64,000 nt of DNA from Bacteroides sp. MSB163 (GCF_036416795.1 NZ_CP143867.1:3402001-3466000); one strand, 5' to 3'; positions 23,992-33,521 are shown, counted from the first letter of the stretch. Notes: generated by a model from the letters alone, not told the origin. Numbers and translations: made by a program.

Positions 23992-26900
23992 ATGAAACAG
24001 ATAAAAATATCATGTATAGTAATGCTCGTTTGCCTTTGGGTATCTACGAGCGTATGGGCACAGGAGACAATTCATGTTGAAACGGAAGGTACTTTGCCGG
24101 CTTTGATTGGAGATAAGAAAGAAACTGTGGAGAACCTTACATTGACGGGAAGGCTGAATGGGACGGATATTAAATGTATTCGGGAGATGACGGCATTAAG
24201 AATTCTTGATATGAGAGATGTCGGTATAGTTGAAGGAGGAGACAGTTATGTAACTGTAAGCCCTGGGACAATAACAAAGTCCTGTTTTACGAAAGATAAT
24301 ACGATTACAGAGTATATGTTTTACAATCTTGGATTAGAAAAAATAGTTTTGCCGGAAAGCGCGGTGAATGGAGCTGGGGCTTCGGCTTTTTCTGATCTTA
24401 CAAATTTGGAAGCTGTAGTGTTGCCACCCGGCCTGGTTGGAAGTATTGATAGCAAAGCCTTTTATAATTGTAAGAATCTTACTTCTGTTGATATTCCTAA
24501 AGGAGTCACGGAGTTCGGATATGCGGCATTTGGTGAGTGCTCTAATCTGGAAACAATAGATATGCCCGATTATATGATTGACTTAGGAATTAACACATTT
24601 AATAATTGCCGTAAACTTAAATCAATAAGGGTGCCGGAAGGAGTGACAGTAATAGAGGGATATCAATATCATTTTGGATATGTGGATGGTACTTTTAATG
24701 GCTGTACCAGTTTGGCAAATGTTGTGCTGCCTCAATCTTTGACAACAATAGAGGCAAATGCTTTCTCTAAGTGTGTCAGTTTGGTTACTATTAATTGGCC
24801 TGAAAAACTGGAAAAGATCGGTAGTGGAGCATTTAGGGGGACAGGTATAACTTCTGTTGTGCTTCCCGGTTCTGTTAAGGATATAGGTGGTGACTGTTTT
24901 ATGGATTGTGTAGGCATAACTTCTATTACGCTTCCCAGTTCAGTAGAGAATATAGGTTCTGCATGTTTTATGAATTGTGCAAATCTTGAAGAACTGACAC
25001 TGCCGGATAAATTAACTTCTATTCAGGGGAGTTGTTTTAGTAATTGCATAAAATTGGGAGAAGTTCATATCCCTGATAATGTGACAATGATTGAGAACGA
25101 AGCTTTTCAGGGTTGTACATCGTTAGTTTCACTTATTATGGGAGATAAAGTTACTATGATTGGTCGTGGAGCATTTGCTAATTGTACCTCTTTATCGACT
25201 GTAAAATTATCTGCTATGCTCAAGGAATTCCTTTCTGAATCCAGTAGTTTTTTTACTGGTACTATGGGAGCTTTTCAGAAGTGTGAGAGCTTGCGTGAGA
25301 TAGAATTACCTGCATCATTGGATTCTATAGGGCCATACACATTCGCAGGCTGTGAAAACTTAACGTCCATAATAATTCCCGAGAATGTGAAAAGTCTGCA
25401 AGGGGTCTTCTTGCAATGTACAAGTTTAAAAGACGTGACTCTTCCCAAGACTTTGGAAAGTTTGCATTGTTCATTTACAAAATGTTCTTCTTTACAGGAG
25501 ATTGTCGTTCCTGATGGTGTAACAACTATTGATGGAGCATTTTATAACTGTAACTCTTTGGAAAGGGTGACGTTGCCAAAGCAATTGAAAAGAATTTCTC
25601 ATGGACATGGGAAGGAATTCATAGGGGGATCCTATGAGTATCTTCCTACCTTTGAAGGTTGTAGTTCTTTGCAGGTCTTGGAAATACCGGAAAGTGTTGA
25701 TAGTATAGGATATTCTTCCTTCAATAATTGCACGAATTTGCAAACGATAAACATTCCGGATCAAGTAAAGTATATTCCTTTTCGAACATTCTTTGGTTGT
25801 TCTCAGCTTGCTGATATTAGCCTTCCCACTCAATTAATTTCAATAGAAAAAGAGGCTTTTTGGGGATGCAACAGTCTAAAAACAGTGGTGATACCTGCTA
25901 ATGTCGGTGAAATAGGTGACGAAGCATTTCGGGCATGTACTAATCTGATGAGTGTGAATGTTCCTTCTTCTGTTACAAGTATAGGAAGTGGAGTGTTTCA
26001 GGAGTGTTATAATTTGGGAAGTTTGATATGGGATACGGAATTGGGGATGAAAGAAAATATGCTGACTACCGAGCATAGAAATAATTGCTTGATTTATGTT
26101 TCTGAACAGACGGTTATTCCTTCCGAATGGAGTGGTCTGAATATAATAAGAAATGGTGTGGCCCAAAATGTAGAGTTATTGGATACTTATCCATTTATGG
26201 CAGCGAAAGATTTTATAGCAAATAAGATTTCGTATAAACATGCTTATGGGTTCTCTACAGAGAAAGGTACCGCTGCCGGATGGTGCACTATTGCGTTGCC
26301 ATTCACAGTACAAAAGTTTATTCATGAGGAAAAGGGAATTATAGCTCCTTTCAATAGTGGAATTGAAGGCAGTCACCCCTTTTGGTTAAGAGAATTAGGC
26401 CAAGATGGTTTTAAGGATGTCACTACTTTGGAAGCCTATAAACCTTATATTATTGCCATGCCAAATAGTACAGAATATGATCCGCAATATAATCTTACCG
26501 GAACAGTGGTCTTCATGGCAGAATCTGCGGAGGGAATAGTGGTTCGGGCAACTCCCAAGTCTCTTCCTTGTGGAGAGACTGCTACTTATCGGTTGTTTCC
26601 TTCTTTTGGAAACATGCAAGTTAGCGATAATGTCTATGCTCTAAACACATATACATACGCTAATTGTTTGCCGGGTAGTTTGTTTGTTCGTGGAACATTT
26701 CCTGTTAATCCTTTCGAGTCATACGTTATAACCAAAGAAGACTCCAAGTGTGCACCTCTATTTTATAGCATCGGCGGCGAAGGAGGTGAAATAACCGGTT
26801 TGGAAGAAATCATGAAGAAAGAAGAAGAATCCTTGAAAGTCTACACTGTCGGTAATGTGCTTTACATAGACAGTGACCGCGACCGGAACATCTTTATTTA

Positions 26901-27015
26901 TGATATAACCGGGCGTATCGTTAGAGTGGTGGAGGTGTGCGAAGGAAGTAATACAGTCACCGGCTTGTCAAGTGGATTTTATTTTTTGGAAGGAAAGAAG
27001 ATTGCTATAAAATAG
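23992..27015 (+). CDS. BspA-like leucine-rich repeat surface protein
   Basis: A 1007-residue exported protein (signal peptide 1-24, ending SVWAQ). About twenty-five LRR_5/Treponema-type repeats follow from residue 45 to about 690, with consensus 'I...AF.GC.SL..I.LP..L..I', rich in 'CTSL', 'NCTNL' and 'IP'. A beta domain of about 220 residues comes next. The last 70 residues (VYTVGNVLYIDSDRDRNIFI, FIYDITGRIV, GLSSGFYFLEGKKIAIK) resemble a Por-secretion-type C-terminal domain, although Bacteroides generally lacks a complete type IX system. It is likely surface-exposed and adhesive. It ends the operon at a terminator. Confidence 0.85.
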   Translation: MKQIKISCIVMLVCLWVSTSVWAQETIHVETEGTLPALIGDKKETVENLTLTGRLNGTDIKCIREMTALRILDMRDVGIVEGGDSYVTVSPGTITKSCFTKDNTITEYMFYNLGLEKIVLPESAVNGAGASAFSDLTNLEAVVLPPGLVGSIDSKAFYNCKNLTSVDIPKGVTEFGYAAFGECSNLETIDMPDYMIDLGINTFNNCRKLKSIRVPEGVTVIEGYQYHFGYVDGTFNGCTSLANVVLPQSLTTIEANAFSKCVSLVTINWPEKLEKIGSGAFRGTGITSVVLPGSVKDIGGDCFMDCVGITSITLPSSVENIGSACFMNCANLEELTLPDKLTSIQGSCFSNCIKLGEVHIPDNVTMIENEAFQGCTSLVSLIMGDKVTMIGRGAFANCTSLSTVKLSAMLKEFLSESSSFFTGTMGAFQKCESLREIELPASLDSIGPYTFAGCENLTSIIIPENVKSLQGVFLQCTSLKDVTLPKTLESLHCSFTKCSSLQEIVVPDGVTTIDGAFYNCNSLERVTLPKQLKRISHGHGKEFIGGSYEYLPTFEGCSSLQVLEIPESVDSIGYSSFNNCTNLQTINIPDQVKYIPFRTFFGCSQLADISLPTQLISIEKEAFWGCNSLKTVVIPANVGEIGDEAFRACTNLMSVNVPSSVTSIGSGVFQECYNLGSLIWDTELGMKENMLTTEHRNNCLIYVSEQTVIPSEWSGLNIIRNGVAQNVELLDTYPFMAAKDFIANKISYKHAYGFSTEKGTAAGWCTIALPFTVQKFIHEEKGIIAPFNSGIEGSHPFWLRELGQDGFKDVTTLEAYKPYIIAMPNSTEYDPQYNLTGTVVFMAESAEGIVVRATPKSLPCGETATYRLFPSFGNMQVSDNVYALNTYTYANCLPGSLFVRGTFPVNPFESYVITKEDSKCAPLFYSIGGEGGEITGLEEIMKKEEESLKVYTVGNVLYIDSDRDRNIFIYDITGRIVRVVEVCEGSNTVTGLSSGFYFLEGKKIAIK

Positions 27016-27056
27016 TTCCAAAAGTATTGTGTATTAAACATTAATTATTTTGCGCT

Positions 27057-27092
27057 AAGAGTTCGGAGTTGCTTCGGACTCTTTTCTTTTTT
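27057..27092 (+). terminator. terminator of the PEGA-FN3-LRR operon
   Basis: AAGAGTTCGGA (27057-27067) pairs (with G-U) with TTCGGACTCTT (27073-27083), followed by TTCTTTTTT. The remaining bases to 27323 are AT-rich with no recognisable gene; GTTTAAAGTAAAC near 27297 recurs at 28749. Confidence 0.75.
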
Positions 27093-27323
27093 GTCTAATA
27101 TTAATTCTTTCAGAAAATATCTTCTTAAGCTTATTTGCTAATTTTCTTCTCATTTGTTTGTAGATATCGATAAAATTTGCGAATATTGTATACTAAAAGC
27201 CGGTTTACTTTTAATGCATTGAAAATAAGTGATGTGTAAGACTTCAGGGGTATTAGTTTACTGACTTCTTAATTTTGTATTCTGTCAATTAGTGGTTTAA
27301 AGTAAACTGTAATAGATGAAATT

Positions 27324-28354
27324 ATGACCAAGCTGGAACAATTATATAATGAATGGAAGAATCTTCAACCGCTAAAGGCAGAGGATCAACTTCGCTTGAA
27401 TAGAAAATTCATGTTGGAATTCAATTACAATAGTAATCATATAGAAGGCAATACCCTTACGTATGGTCAGACGGAGTTGTTGCTATTGTTCGACAAGGTG
27501 GTTGACGCTGCCAATATGAAGGATCTGGAAGACATGAAAGCAAGCAATGTGGGGCTGAATATGATGCAGAATCAGGCTGCATCCGAATACCCGTTGACTG
27601 AAACTTTCATTCGACAGCTGCACAACACGCTGTTGCGTGAGGACTATACTGTTTATCGGCGGCTTCCAGGTGGACAAACCACATCGTATGTAGTGCATGC
27701 AGGTCAGTATAAGACTCGCCCCAACAGTGTGATTACATGTACAGGAGAGCGTTTTGAGTATGCTTCATGGAGCGTGCACTTGCTACTTGCATCAAAGCTG
27801 CGAGAGGTAAAAGCATTGAAGAAGATGAAGACTTCATGAAGGAATTGAAGATTCTGGAACGGCAGAAAAAATAAAATATTGCAGCCGAAGAGTCAAAACT
27901 CCGATTTTGTGCCGACGAGGTGTGGAATGTTTTGGAGTTTGTATTCTTTCCTGTTGTGGAAGGATTTGAGAAAGCTATACATGCAGCAAATGATGTGTTC
28001 AGATTCAGCCAAATGCAATGGTACAATCTTTTGTCGAAAACCAAGGAAATGAAAGGTGGGTTGCATGTTAACGGGATTATGCGTGGGAGCGGCAATTCGC
28101 AGCTAATCGAGTTTATCAGAGCTGCACAATCAATGTGGTTTCGTTGCGAGATGAAGAATCCCATGAATCCTAAACTCTTCAACTTAACGATAGATAAAAA
28201 GTTCTATATCACGTTTTTTGATGATCACTATTTTGTTGATGGAATCTTGAATAAGAACTTTCCCTATGGTAAATATCCGACGGAAGAAGACAAAAGACAG
28301 GTCGTTTCTCAGTTCAAACTGGACATTTTGAATGAATTAAAAGAAAAACTTTGA
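27324..28354 (+). pseudogene. Fic-family protein, internal deletion and stop
   Basis: The first frame (27324-27839) reads as the N-terminal region of a Bacteroides Fic protein: LEFNYNSNHIEGNTLTYGQT, then FIRQLHNTLLREDYTVYRRL and TGERFEYAS. It then shifts. The catalytic HPFxDGNGR segment is absent. In another frame (from 27767) the text resumes as MERALATCIKAARGKSIEED and then LERQKK, meets a TAA at 27872, and reopens as FCADEVWNVLEFVFFPVVEG. It continues to 28354 with a C-terminal domain ending FKLDILNELKEKL. A deletion has removed the Fic core and an additional nonsense change is present, so no AMPylation activity is expected. Confidence 0.75.
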
Positions 28355-29035
28355 CTCTTTTCCTGGAAAGTTTGCTCTTATCCAATTCGTTGGATAATAT
28401 AGGCTATTTTTTGTCCAATCGTTTGAATAAAGATGCCTGAATACTTGACTTCTGCTTTTCAATGTCGTATATTTGTATTCGTAATCTTAACTCAGATTCA
28501 ACTTTAAATTAGCATAAGAGGAGGGGCGTTGCTTCTCCTCTATTTGTATCCTCCCTTTTCATATCATTTGAAATGCCACACCATAGCTTTCCGAATGCCA
28601 CAGCTCAATAAATAAAATGCCATAGTTCAGCAGGTGAAACATGTGGCATTTGGGGGATTGACGTGTGGCATTTACTTCATTAACATGTGGGATTTAGACC
28701 GTTTGTTTGTGGCAAATGCATCATCTGATTGGGTGAAACGCACCATCTGTTTAAAGTAAACAGATCATTTGCTTCAGAAGCATACCAGTGATACGATCGA
28801 CTATCGCAAACCACCGGAGGGAGTTAATAATATATAAATATGCTCTTGACAAGAATCTGTTTTTTATTCACAAAGTTCTTACTTCTCAATTATTGCTTTA
28901 GATAGAGTACTTTAGTTTTGTATACAGAACGTTTTTACCTTGTTTTCGTTCTCTGTACAAAACAACTCAGTCGAAGTCCCCGCTACTTTTATACGAGCCG
29001 GATGTAAAAATACCGAGAAATAACAGATGGAACTT
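28355..29035. other. gene-free stretch with hairpins and a word-repeat element
   Basis: No credible coding region. It contains a hairpin AGAGGAG / CTCCTCT (28517-28541) that may terminate transcription, the ATGCCACA word repeat (28571-28717), and GTTTAAAGTAAAC (28749-28761), also present before the Fic pseudogene. A 16-bp inverted repeat (TTTTGTATACAGAACG at 28916-28931 against CGTTCTCTGTACAAAA at 28947-28962) follows. The promoter of rpsA comes next. Confidence 0.6.
28571..28717. repeat. word-repeat element, 'ATGCCACA' type
   Basis: Three left-hand words AAATGCCACA (28571), GAATGCCACA (28593) and AAATGCCATA (28615) are followed by four reverse-complement words TGTGGCATT (28642), TGTGGCATT (28663), TGTGGGATT (28685) and TGTGGCAAA (28708). 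The spacing is about 21-22 bases throughout, that is two helical turns. Confidence 0.75.
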
Positions 29036-29066
29036 TTTGCTCTTCAAGAAAATACTACTATCTTTG
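29036..29066 (+). promoter_or_regulatory. rpsA promoter
   Basis: TTTG (29036-29039), 19 bases, then TATCTTTG (29059-29066): an exact Bacteroides -33/-7 pair. The predicted leader is about 60 nt. Confidence 0.8.
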
Positions 29067-29131
29067 CGCCCGAATTTATGAGCTAATATAATGTCTCACT
29101 CAATTAATTATTAAACAACTTATTTTATTTA

Positions 29132-30928
29132 ATGGAAAACTTAAAAAATGTAGCGCCTGTTGAAGACTTCAACTGGGATGCTTATGAAAATGGCGAAACC
29201 TTCGGTGGTGCCAGCCACGAAGAGTTGGAAAAGGCTTACGACAGTACGCTTAACAAAGTTAACGACCGTGAGGTAGTTGACGGAACTGTAATCGCAATGA
29301 ACAAACGTGAAGTTGTTGTGAACATCGGTTACAAATCAGACGGTATCATTCCTTTGAATGAATTCCGCTACAATCCTGACTTGAAGATCGGTGATACAGT
29401 AGAAGTATACATCGAAAATCAGGAAGACAAAAAAGGACAGTTGGTTCTGTCTCACCGTAAAGCTCGCGCTACTCGCTCTTGGGATCGTGTGAACGCTGCT
29501 TTGGAAAACGAAGAAATTATCAAGGGTTACATCAAGTGCCGCACAAAGGGTGGTATGATCGTAGACGTATTCGGTATCGAAGCTTTCTTGCCGGGTTCTC
29601 AGATCGATGTGAAACCTATCCGCGACTACGATGTATTCGTTGGCAAAACTATGGAATTCAAGGTTGTTAAGATCAACCAGGAATTCAAGAACGTGGTTGT
29701 TTCTCACAAGGCTCTTATCGAAGCTGAACTGGAACAACAGAAGAAAGAAATTATCGGTAAGCTCGAAAAAGGACAAGTTCTTGAGGGTACCGTTAAAAAT
29801 ATCACATCTTATGGTGTATTCATCGATCTGGGTGGCGTAGACGGTTTGATTCACATCACTGACCTGTCTTGGGGCCGCGTTAGCGATCCGAAGGAAGTGG
29901 TTGAACTCGACCAGAAACTTAACGTTGTTATCCTTGATTTCGATGATGAGAAGAAGCGTATCGCTCTCGGTCTGAAGCAACTCACTCCGCATCCTTGGGA
30001 TGCTCTTAGCGCTGAATTGAAAGTGGGTGACAAGGTGAAAGGTAAAGTAGTGGTTATGGCTGACTACGGTGCATTCATCGAAATCGCTCCGGGTGTTGAA
30101 GGCTTGATTCACGTATCTGAAATGTCTTGGTCACAACACTTGCGTTCTGCACAAGACTTCATGAAGGTAGGTGACGAAGTTGAAGCAGTAGTTCTGACTT
30201 TGGACCGCGAAGAACGTAAGATGTCTTTGGGTATCAAACAACTGAAACAAGATCCGTGGGAAACTATCGAAGAGAAGTATCCTGTAGGTTCTAAGCACAC
30301 TGCTAAAGTTCGGAACTTCACTAACTTCGGTGTATTCGTTGAAATCGAAGAAGGTGTTGACGGCTTGATACACATCTCTGACCTGTCTTGGACTAAGAAG
30401 GTTAAACATCCTTCTGAATTCACTCAGATCGGTGCGGACATCGAAGTTCAGGTACTGGAAATTGACAAGGAAAACCGTCGCTTGAGCCTTGGTCACAAGC
30501 AACTCGAAGAAAACCCCTGGGATGTATTCGAAACAGTATTCACTGTAGGTTCTGTACACGAAGGTACTATCATCGAAATGCTGGATAAGGGTGCTGTTGT
30601 TGCTCTGCCTTATGGCGTAGAAGGTTTCGCTACTCCGAAACACCTCGTTAAGGAAGATGGCTCTCAGGCTCAGATGGATGAGAAACTGTCATTCAAGGTT
30701 ATTGAGTTCAACAAAGATGCTAAGCGTATCATTCTTTCTCACAGCCGTATCTTCGAAGATGCTGCAAAGGCAGAAGAAAGAGCTGAAAAGAAGGCTGCTG
30801 GTAAGAAGCCGGCTGGCAATAAGAGAGAAGACGCTCCGGCTATTCAAAACCAGGCTGCTTCTACTACTCTGGGCGACATCGACGCTCTGGCTGCTTTGAA
30901 AGAGCAAATGGAAGCTGGAAAGAAGTAA
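29132..30928 (+). CDS. rpsA: 30S ribosomal protein S1
   Basis: RNA-binding ribosomal protein needed for initiation on structured or SD-poor mRNAs, which is notable because Bacteroides mRNAs mostly lack strong SD sequences. The 598 residues contain six S1 (OB-fold) repeats. They are seen as recurring 'G.VKNITSYGVFIDLGGVDGLIHITDLSW' and 'YGAFIEIAPGVEGLIHVSEMSW' type blocks near residues 55, 140, 225, 310, 397 and 483. The first two are more divergent, as in E. coli. A charged Lys/Ala tail (AEERAEKKAAGKKPAGNK) follows. Codon use is strongly biased. It has its own promoter and terminator. Confidence 0.96.
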   Translation: MENLKNVAPVEDFNWDAYENGETFGGASHEELEKAYDSTLNKVNDREVVDGTVIAMNKREVVVNIGYKSDGIIPLNEFRYNPDLKIGDTVEVYIENQEDKKGQLVLSHRKARATRSWDRVNAALENEEIIKGYIKCRTKGGMIVDVFGIEAFLPGSQIDVKPIRDYDVFVGKTMEFKVVKINQEFKNVVVSHKALIEAELEQQKKEIIGKLEKGQVLEGTVKNITSYGVFIDLGGVDGLIHITDLSWGRVSDPKEVVELDQKLNVVILDFDDEKKRIALGLKQLTPHPWDALSAELKVGDKVKGKVVVMADYGAFIEIAPGVEGLIHVSEMSWSQHLRSAQDFMKVGDEVEAVVLTLDREERKMSLGIKQLKQDPWETIEEKYPVGSKHTAKVRNFTNFGVFVEIEEGVDGLIHISDLSWTKKVKHPSEFTQIGADIEVQVLEIDKENRRLSLGHKQLEENPWDVFETVFTVGSVHEGTIIEMLDKGAVVALPYGVEGFATPKHLVKEDGSQAQMDEKLSFKVIEFNKDAKRIILSHSRIFEDAAKAEERAEKKAAGKKPAGNKREDAPAIQNQAASTTLGDIDALAALKEQMEAGKK

Positions 30929-30947
30929 TCACTTCTATATATAAATG

Positions 30948-30990
30948 AAGTAAAGGGTGCTTGTTGTCACAGGTACCCTTTACTTTTTTC
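30948..30990 (+). terminator. rpsA terminator
   Basis: AAGTAAAGGGTGC (30948-30960) pairs with GGTACCCTTTACTT (30972-30985), followed by TTTT. Confidence 0.85.
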
Positions 30991-30991
30991 A

Positions 30992-31065
30992 CGCAGAGGA
31001 CACGGAGGTTACGGAGTACTTCTTATCAAACAGAAAAAACTCTGTGTTCTCTATGCCCTCTGCGG
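30992..31065. repeat. word-repeat hairpin, 'CAGAGG' type
   Basis: CGCAGAGGACACGGAGGTTA followed by CGGAGT (30992-31017) is imperfectly complementary to ACTCTGTGTTCTCTATGCCC followed by TCTGCGG (31039-31065). A second member with 35-base arms lies at 44130-44244. It abuts the -7 box of rnz. Confidence 0.7.
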
Positions 31066-31090
31066 CGAATTTCCGTATCTTTGCAGTGTT

Positions 31091-32005
31091 ATGGAGAAAT
31101 TTGAACTACATATATTGGGTTGCGGTTCCGCGCTGCCTACCACCCGTCACTTTGCCACTTCGCAAGTGGTAAATGTGCGTGACAAACTTTATATGATAGA
31201 CTGCGGAGAAGGATCGCAATTACAATTCCGCAAGTCCCGACTGAAGTTTTCCCGCTTAAATCATATTTTTATTTCTCATCTGCATGGAGATCATTGTTTT
31301 GGTTTGCTGGGATTGATATCCACGCTCAATCTGCTGGGGCGCACGGCTGAGTTGCATATTCATTCGCCGAAAGGATTGGAAGCCCTGTTTGCTCCGATGC
31401 TAAGTTTCTTTTGTCGGCAAATGACGTATCAGGTTCTTTTCCATGAGTTTGAGACGAAAGAATCCGGAATGATCTATGAGGACCGTTCTCTGACAGTGAC
31501 TACCATTCCATTGCGGCATCGTATGCCTTGTTGCGGCTTTCTGTTTGCAGAGAAGCAGCGGCCCAATCATATCATTCGGGAGATGGTCGACTTTTATGAA
31601 GTGCCGGTATATGAGTTGAATAGGATAAAGAATGGGGAAGACTATGTGACTCCGGAAGGTAAAATCATTTCCAATTCCTTACTGACACGTCCGTCTGATC
31701 CACCGCGTAGTTATGCCTACTGTTCGGATACCATCTATATGCCTGAGATTGCAGAACAGATAAAAGGAGTAGATTTGCTATTCCATGAGGCCACTTTTGC
31801 AAATGCAGACTTGCCTCGTGCCAAAGAAACTTTTCATACTACTGCTGCTCAGGCGGGAGAGATAGCCAAGGCGGCAGGAGTGAAGAAATTGGTGATCGGG
31901 CATTTTTCTGCCCGCTATGAGGATGAGAACATTTTACTTAAAGAAGCTTCGGCTGTTTTCCCCGAGACGGTGCTGGCTAAGGAAACGCTGTGTTTGGAGG
32001 TATAA
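31091..32005 (+). CDS. rnz: ribonuclease Z
   Basis: Metallo-beta-lactamase-fold endonuclease that trims tRNA 3' ends. The 304 residues carry the RNase Z signatures: GCGSALPTTRHFATSQVV near 11-28, DCGEGSQLQFRK near 38, zinc motif FISHLHGDHCFGLLGLI near 58-74, SYAYCSDTIY near 209, LFHEATF near 230 and the C-terminal IGHFSARY near 274. The substrate is tRNA precursors, by family. The start ATG lies only 7 bases after the -7 box TATCTTTG (31076-31083), so the transcript would be nearly leaderless. Confidence 0.94.
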   Translation: MEKFELHILGCGSALPTTRHFATSQVVNVRDKLYMIDCGEGSQLQFRKSRLKFSRLNHIFISHLHGDHCFGLLGLISTLNLLGRTAELHIHSPKGLEALFAPMLSFFCRQMTYQVLFHEFETKESGMIYEDRSLTVTTIPLRHRMPCCGFLFAEKQRPNHIIREMVDFYEVPVYELNRIKNGEDYVTPEGKIISNSLLTRPSDPPRSYAYCSDTIYMPEIAEQIKGVDLLFHEATFANADLPRAKETFHTTAAQAGEIAKAAGVKKLVIGHFSARYEDENILLKEASAVFPETVLAKETLCLEV

Positions 32006-32068
32006 TTTAGTGCGCAGCACTAAATTAGTGACGGGCTACAGGCTACAAGTTAGAAGTGCCTTTCGGTA
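32003..32068. repeat. hairpin on the rnz stop codon plus half of a 'CTACAAG' word element
   Basis: TAATTTAGTGC (32003-32013), loop GCA, GCACTAAATTA (32017-32027) is a perfect 11-bp hairpin that begins on the rnz stop codon. Directly after it, GGGCTACAGGCTACAAG and then AAGTGCCTTTCGGTAT (32033-32069) match one arm and part of the core of the element at 48979-49061. The other arm is missing, so this copy is truncated. Confidence 0.65.
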
Positions 32069-32170
32069 TGATATTTATGGTTAAAACTATTTTAGTTCTC
32101 CTTGTTTTTTGTTTTATCGAACCGAATGCCGTATATTTGTACGGAATAATCTGAAAACATAGGCTTATAG

Positions 32171-32491
32171 ATGAGAAAGTTGCTCTACTGTTTTTTCTTT
32201 TTGTTGACTTTTTCGTCGCAGTCCGTGGCATGGGCGCAGGACGGTCGGAAGCAGGAAACGGCTCAGAAAGAGCAGCCGTCTTCTACTATTGTGCTGACTG
32301 TTTCGGCAGAAAACCGGGTACGTGTGCAGAATGCAGAACCCGGCTCCCAGATGGAAGTCTACAATATTGTAGGCGTGAAACTTACCACGATACGCATTGA
32401 CTCTACGGATGTCACCGTTCAGGTGAATTTGCCTAAAGGTTATTACATCTTTAAGATTGGGAATGTCGTGCGGAAAGTGGTAATCAAATAA
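32171..32491 (+). CDS. small secreted protein with secretion-tail-like beta domain
   Basis: A 106-residue protein with a signal peptide (1-23, ending SVAWAQ), a short charged linker, and a 60-residue beta-sandwich. The beta part reads IVLTVSAENRVRVQNAEPGS, MEVYNIVGVKL and LPKGYYIFKIGNVVRKVVIK. This is the pattern of the Por-secretion-type/T9SS sorting tail, here existing as a whole protein without any cargo. It lies 20 bases upstream of the ECF sigma gene and is probably co-transcribed with it. Confidence 0.65.
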   Translation: MRKLLYCFFFLLTFSSQSVAWAQDGRKQETAQKEQPSSTIVLTVSAENRVRVQNAEPGSQMEVYNIVGVKLTTIRIDSTDVTVQVNLPKGYYIFKIGNVVRKVVIK

Positions 32492-32511
32492 ACGAAACGG
32501 AATAGATACTT

Positions 32512-33066
32512 ATGAATCCTTCCTATAATGAACGCGAAGTGCTGGAGCTTCTACAAGATGAAAGTACACAAAAGCGAGGGTTTGAGTTGATTGTTGCGCA
32601 ATATAGCGAACAATTATACTGGCAGATCCGTCGTATGGTGCTTTTGCATGAAGATGCCAATGACTTACTTCAGAACACGTTTATTAAGGCGTGGTCTAAT
32701 ATCGATTATTTCCGTGGAGATGCGAAGCTTTCTACCTGGCTATATCGCATTGCTTTGAATGAATGTTTGACTTTCCTAAATAAGCAACGTGCTGTAACTA
32801 CTGTTTCTATCGATGATGAAGATGCTTCTGTACTTCAGAAACTGGAAAGCGATCCTTATTTCTCCGGCGACCGGGCACAGAAGTCTCTACAGAAAGCATT
32901 GCTTACACTGCCGGAAAAGCAACGTATGGTATTCAACTTAAAGTATTATCAGGAAATGAAATACGAGGAGATGTCCGACATCTTCGGCACATCTGTCGGT
33001 GCTCTGAAAGCCTCTTATCATCATGCCGTGAAAAAAATCGAGAAGTTTTTGGAGGGAGAGGTTTAA
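32512..33066 (+). CDS. ECF RNA polymerase sigma factor
   Basis: A 184-residue sigma-70-family regulator. Region 2 covers about residues 22-90: DANDLLQNTFIKAWSNIDYF is the core-binding and -10 helix, and KLSTWLYRIALNECLTFL is region 2.4. Region 4 covers about 120-175: LPEKQRMVFNLKYYQEMKYE is followed by EMSDIFGTSVGALKASYHHA, the HTH. Region 3 is lacking, as is usual for ECF factors. The next gene encodes a short one-TM protein that could be its anti-sigma factor, followed by a periplasmic Spy-like protein. Confidence 0.9.
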   Translation: MNPSYNEREVLELLQDESTQKRGFELIVAQYSEQLYWQIRRMVLLHEDANDLLQNTFIKAWSNIDYFRGDAKLSTWLYRIALNECLTFLNKQRAVTTVSIDDEDASVLQKLESDPYFSGDRAQKSLQKALLTLPEKQRMVFNLKYYQEMKYEEMSDIFGTSVGALKASYHHAVKKIEKFLEGEV

Positions 33067-33114
33067 ACCTTTACCCCAAAACGGAGTCTAACCTAACAGA
33101 GAGGAAAAAAGCTT

Positions 33115-33489
33115 ATGAAAGAAGAAGATAACATATTGAAGAAGGTAGGGAAGGAAAATGTTTTCCGTGTTCCTGACGGATACTTTGAGAATCTTACTTC
33201 AGAGGTGATGAGCCGGCTTCCCGAAAAGGAAACACCTGCAATTATTAAGAGAGAACCTACGAAGTGGGAGAGAATTAAGCCATGGGTATATATGACTGCC
33301 ATGTTTGCCGGCGCAGCATTGATTATCCGCGTTGCTTCTATTGACCGTACACCTGTTAACAACCGGATGGCGATGGACGAACCTGAAACCGAAGTTGTTT
33401 CTGATGAATATATCAGTGCAGTGCTGGATGATTCCATGCTGGATGATTATTCACTGTATGTCTATCTCACAGATGCCGGTGCAGAGTGA
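33115..33489 (+). CDS. single-TM protein, candidate anti-sigma factor
   Basis: A 124-residue protein. The N-terminal 55 residues are soluble and charged (KKVGKENVFRVPDGYFENLT, a motif seen in many Bacteroides proteins that follow ECF genes). One TM helix (about residues 60-78, WVYMTAMFAGAALIIRVAS) and an acidic C-terminal tail (EPETEVVSDEYISAVLDDSM) follow. The topology (cytoplasmic N-terminus, TM, periplasmic tail) and the position 48 bases behind the sigma gene fit an anti-sigma factor. There is no zinc-binding HxxxCxxC motif, so this is inference from context. Confidence 0.6.
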   Translation: MKEEDNILKKVGKENVFRVPDGYFENLTSEVMSRLPEKETPAIIKREPTKWERIKPWVYMTAMFAGAALIIRVASIDRTPVNNRMAMDEPETEVVSDEYISAVLDDSMLDDYSLYVYLTDAGAE

Positions 33490-33521
33490 TGTGAGTAACA
33501 ACTTAACTGTATGAGAAGAAA

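Noticed and set aside
28571..28717. CRISPR array at the ATGCCACA repeats
   Set aside because: The words are only 9-10 bases, change orientation once, and no cas genes are nearby.
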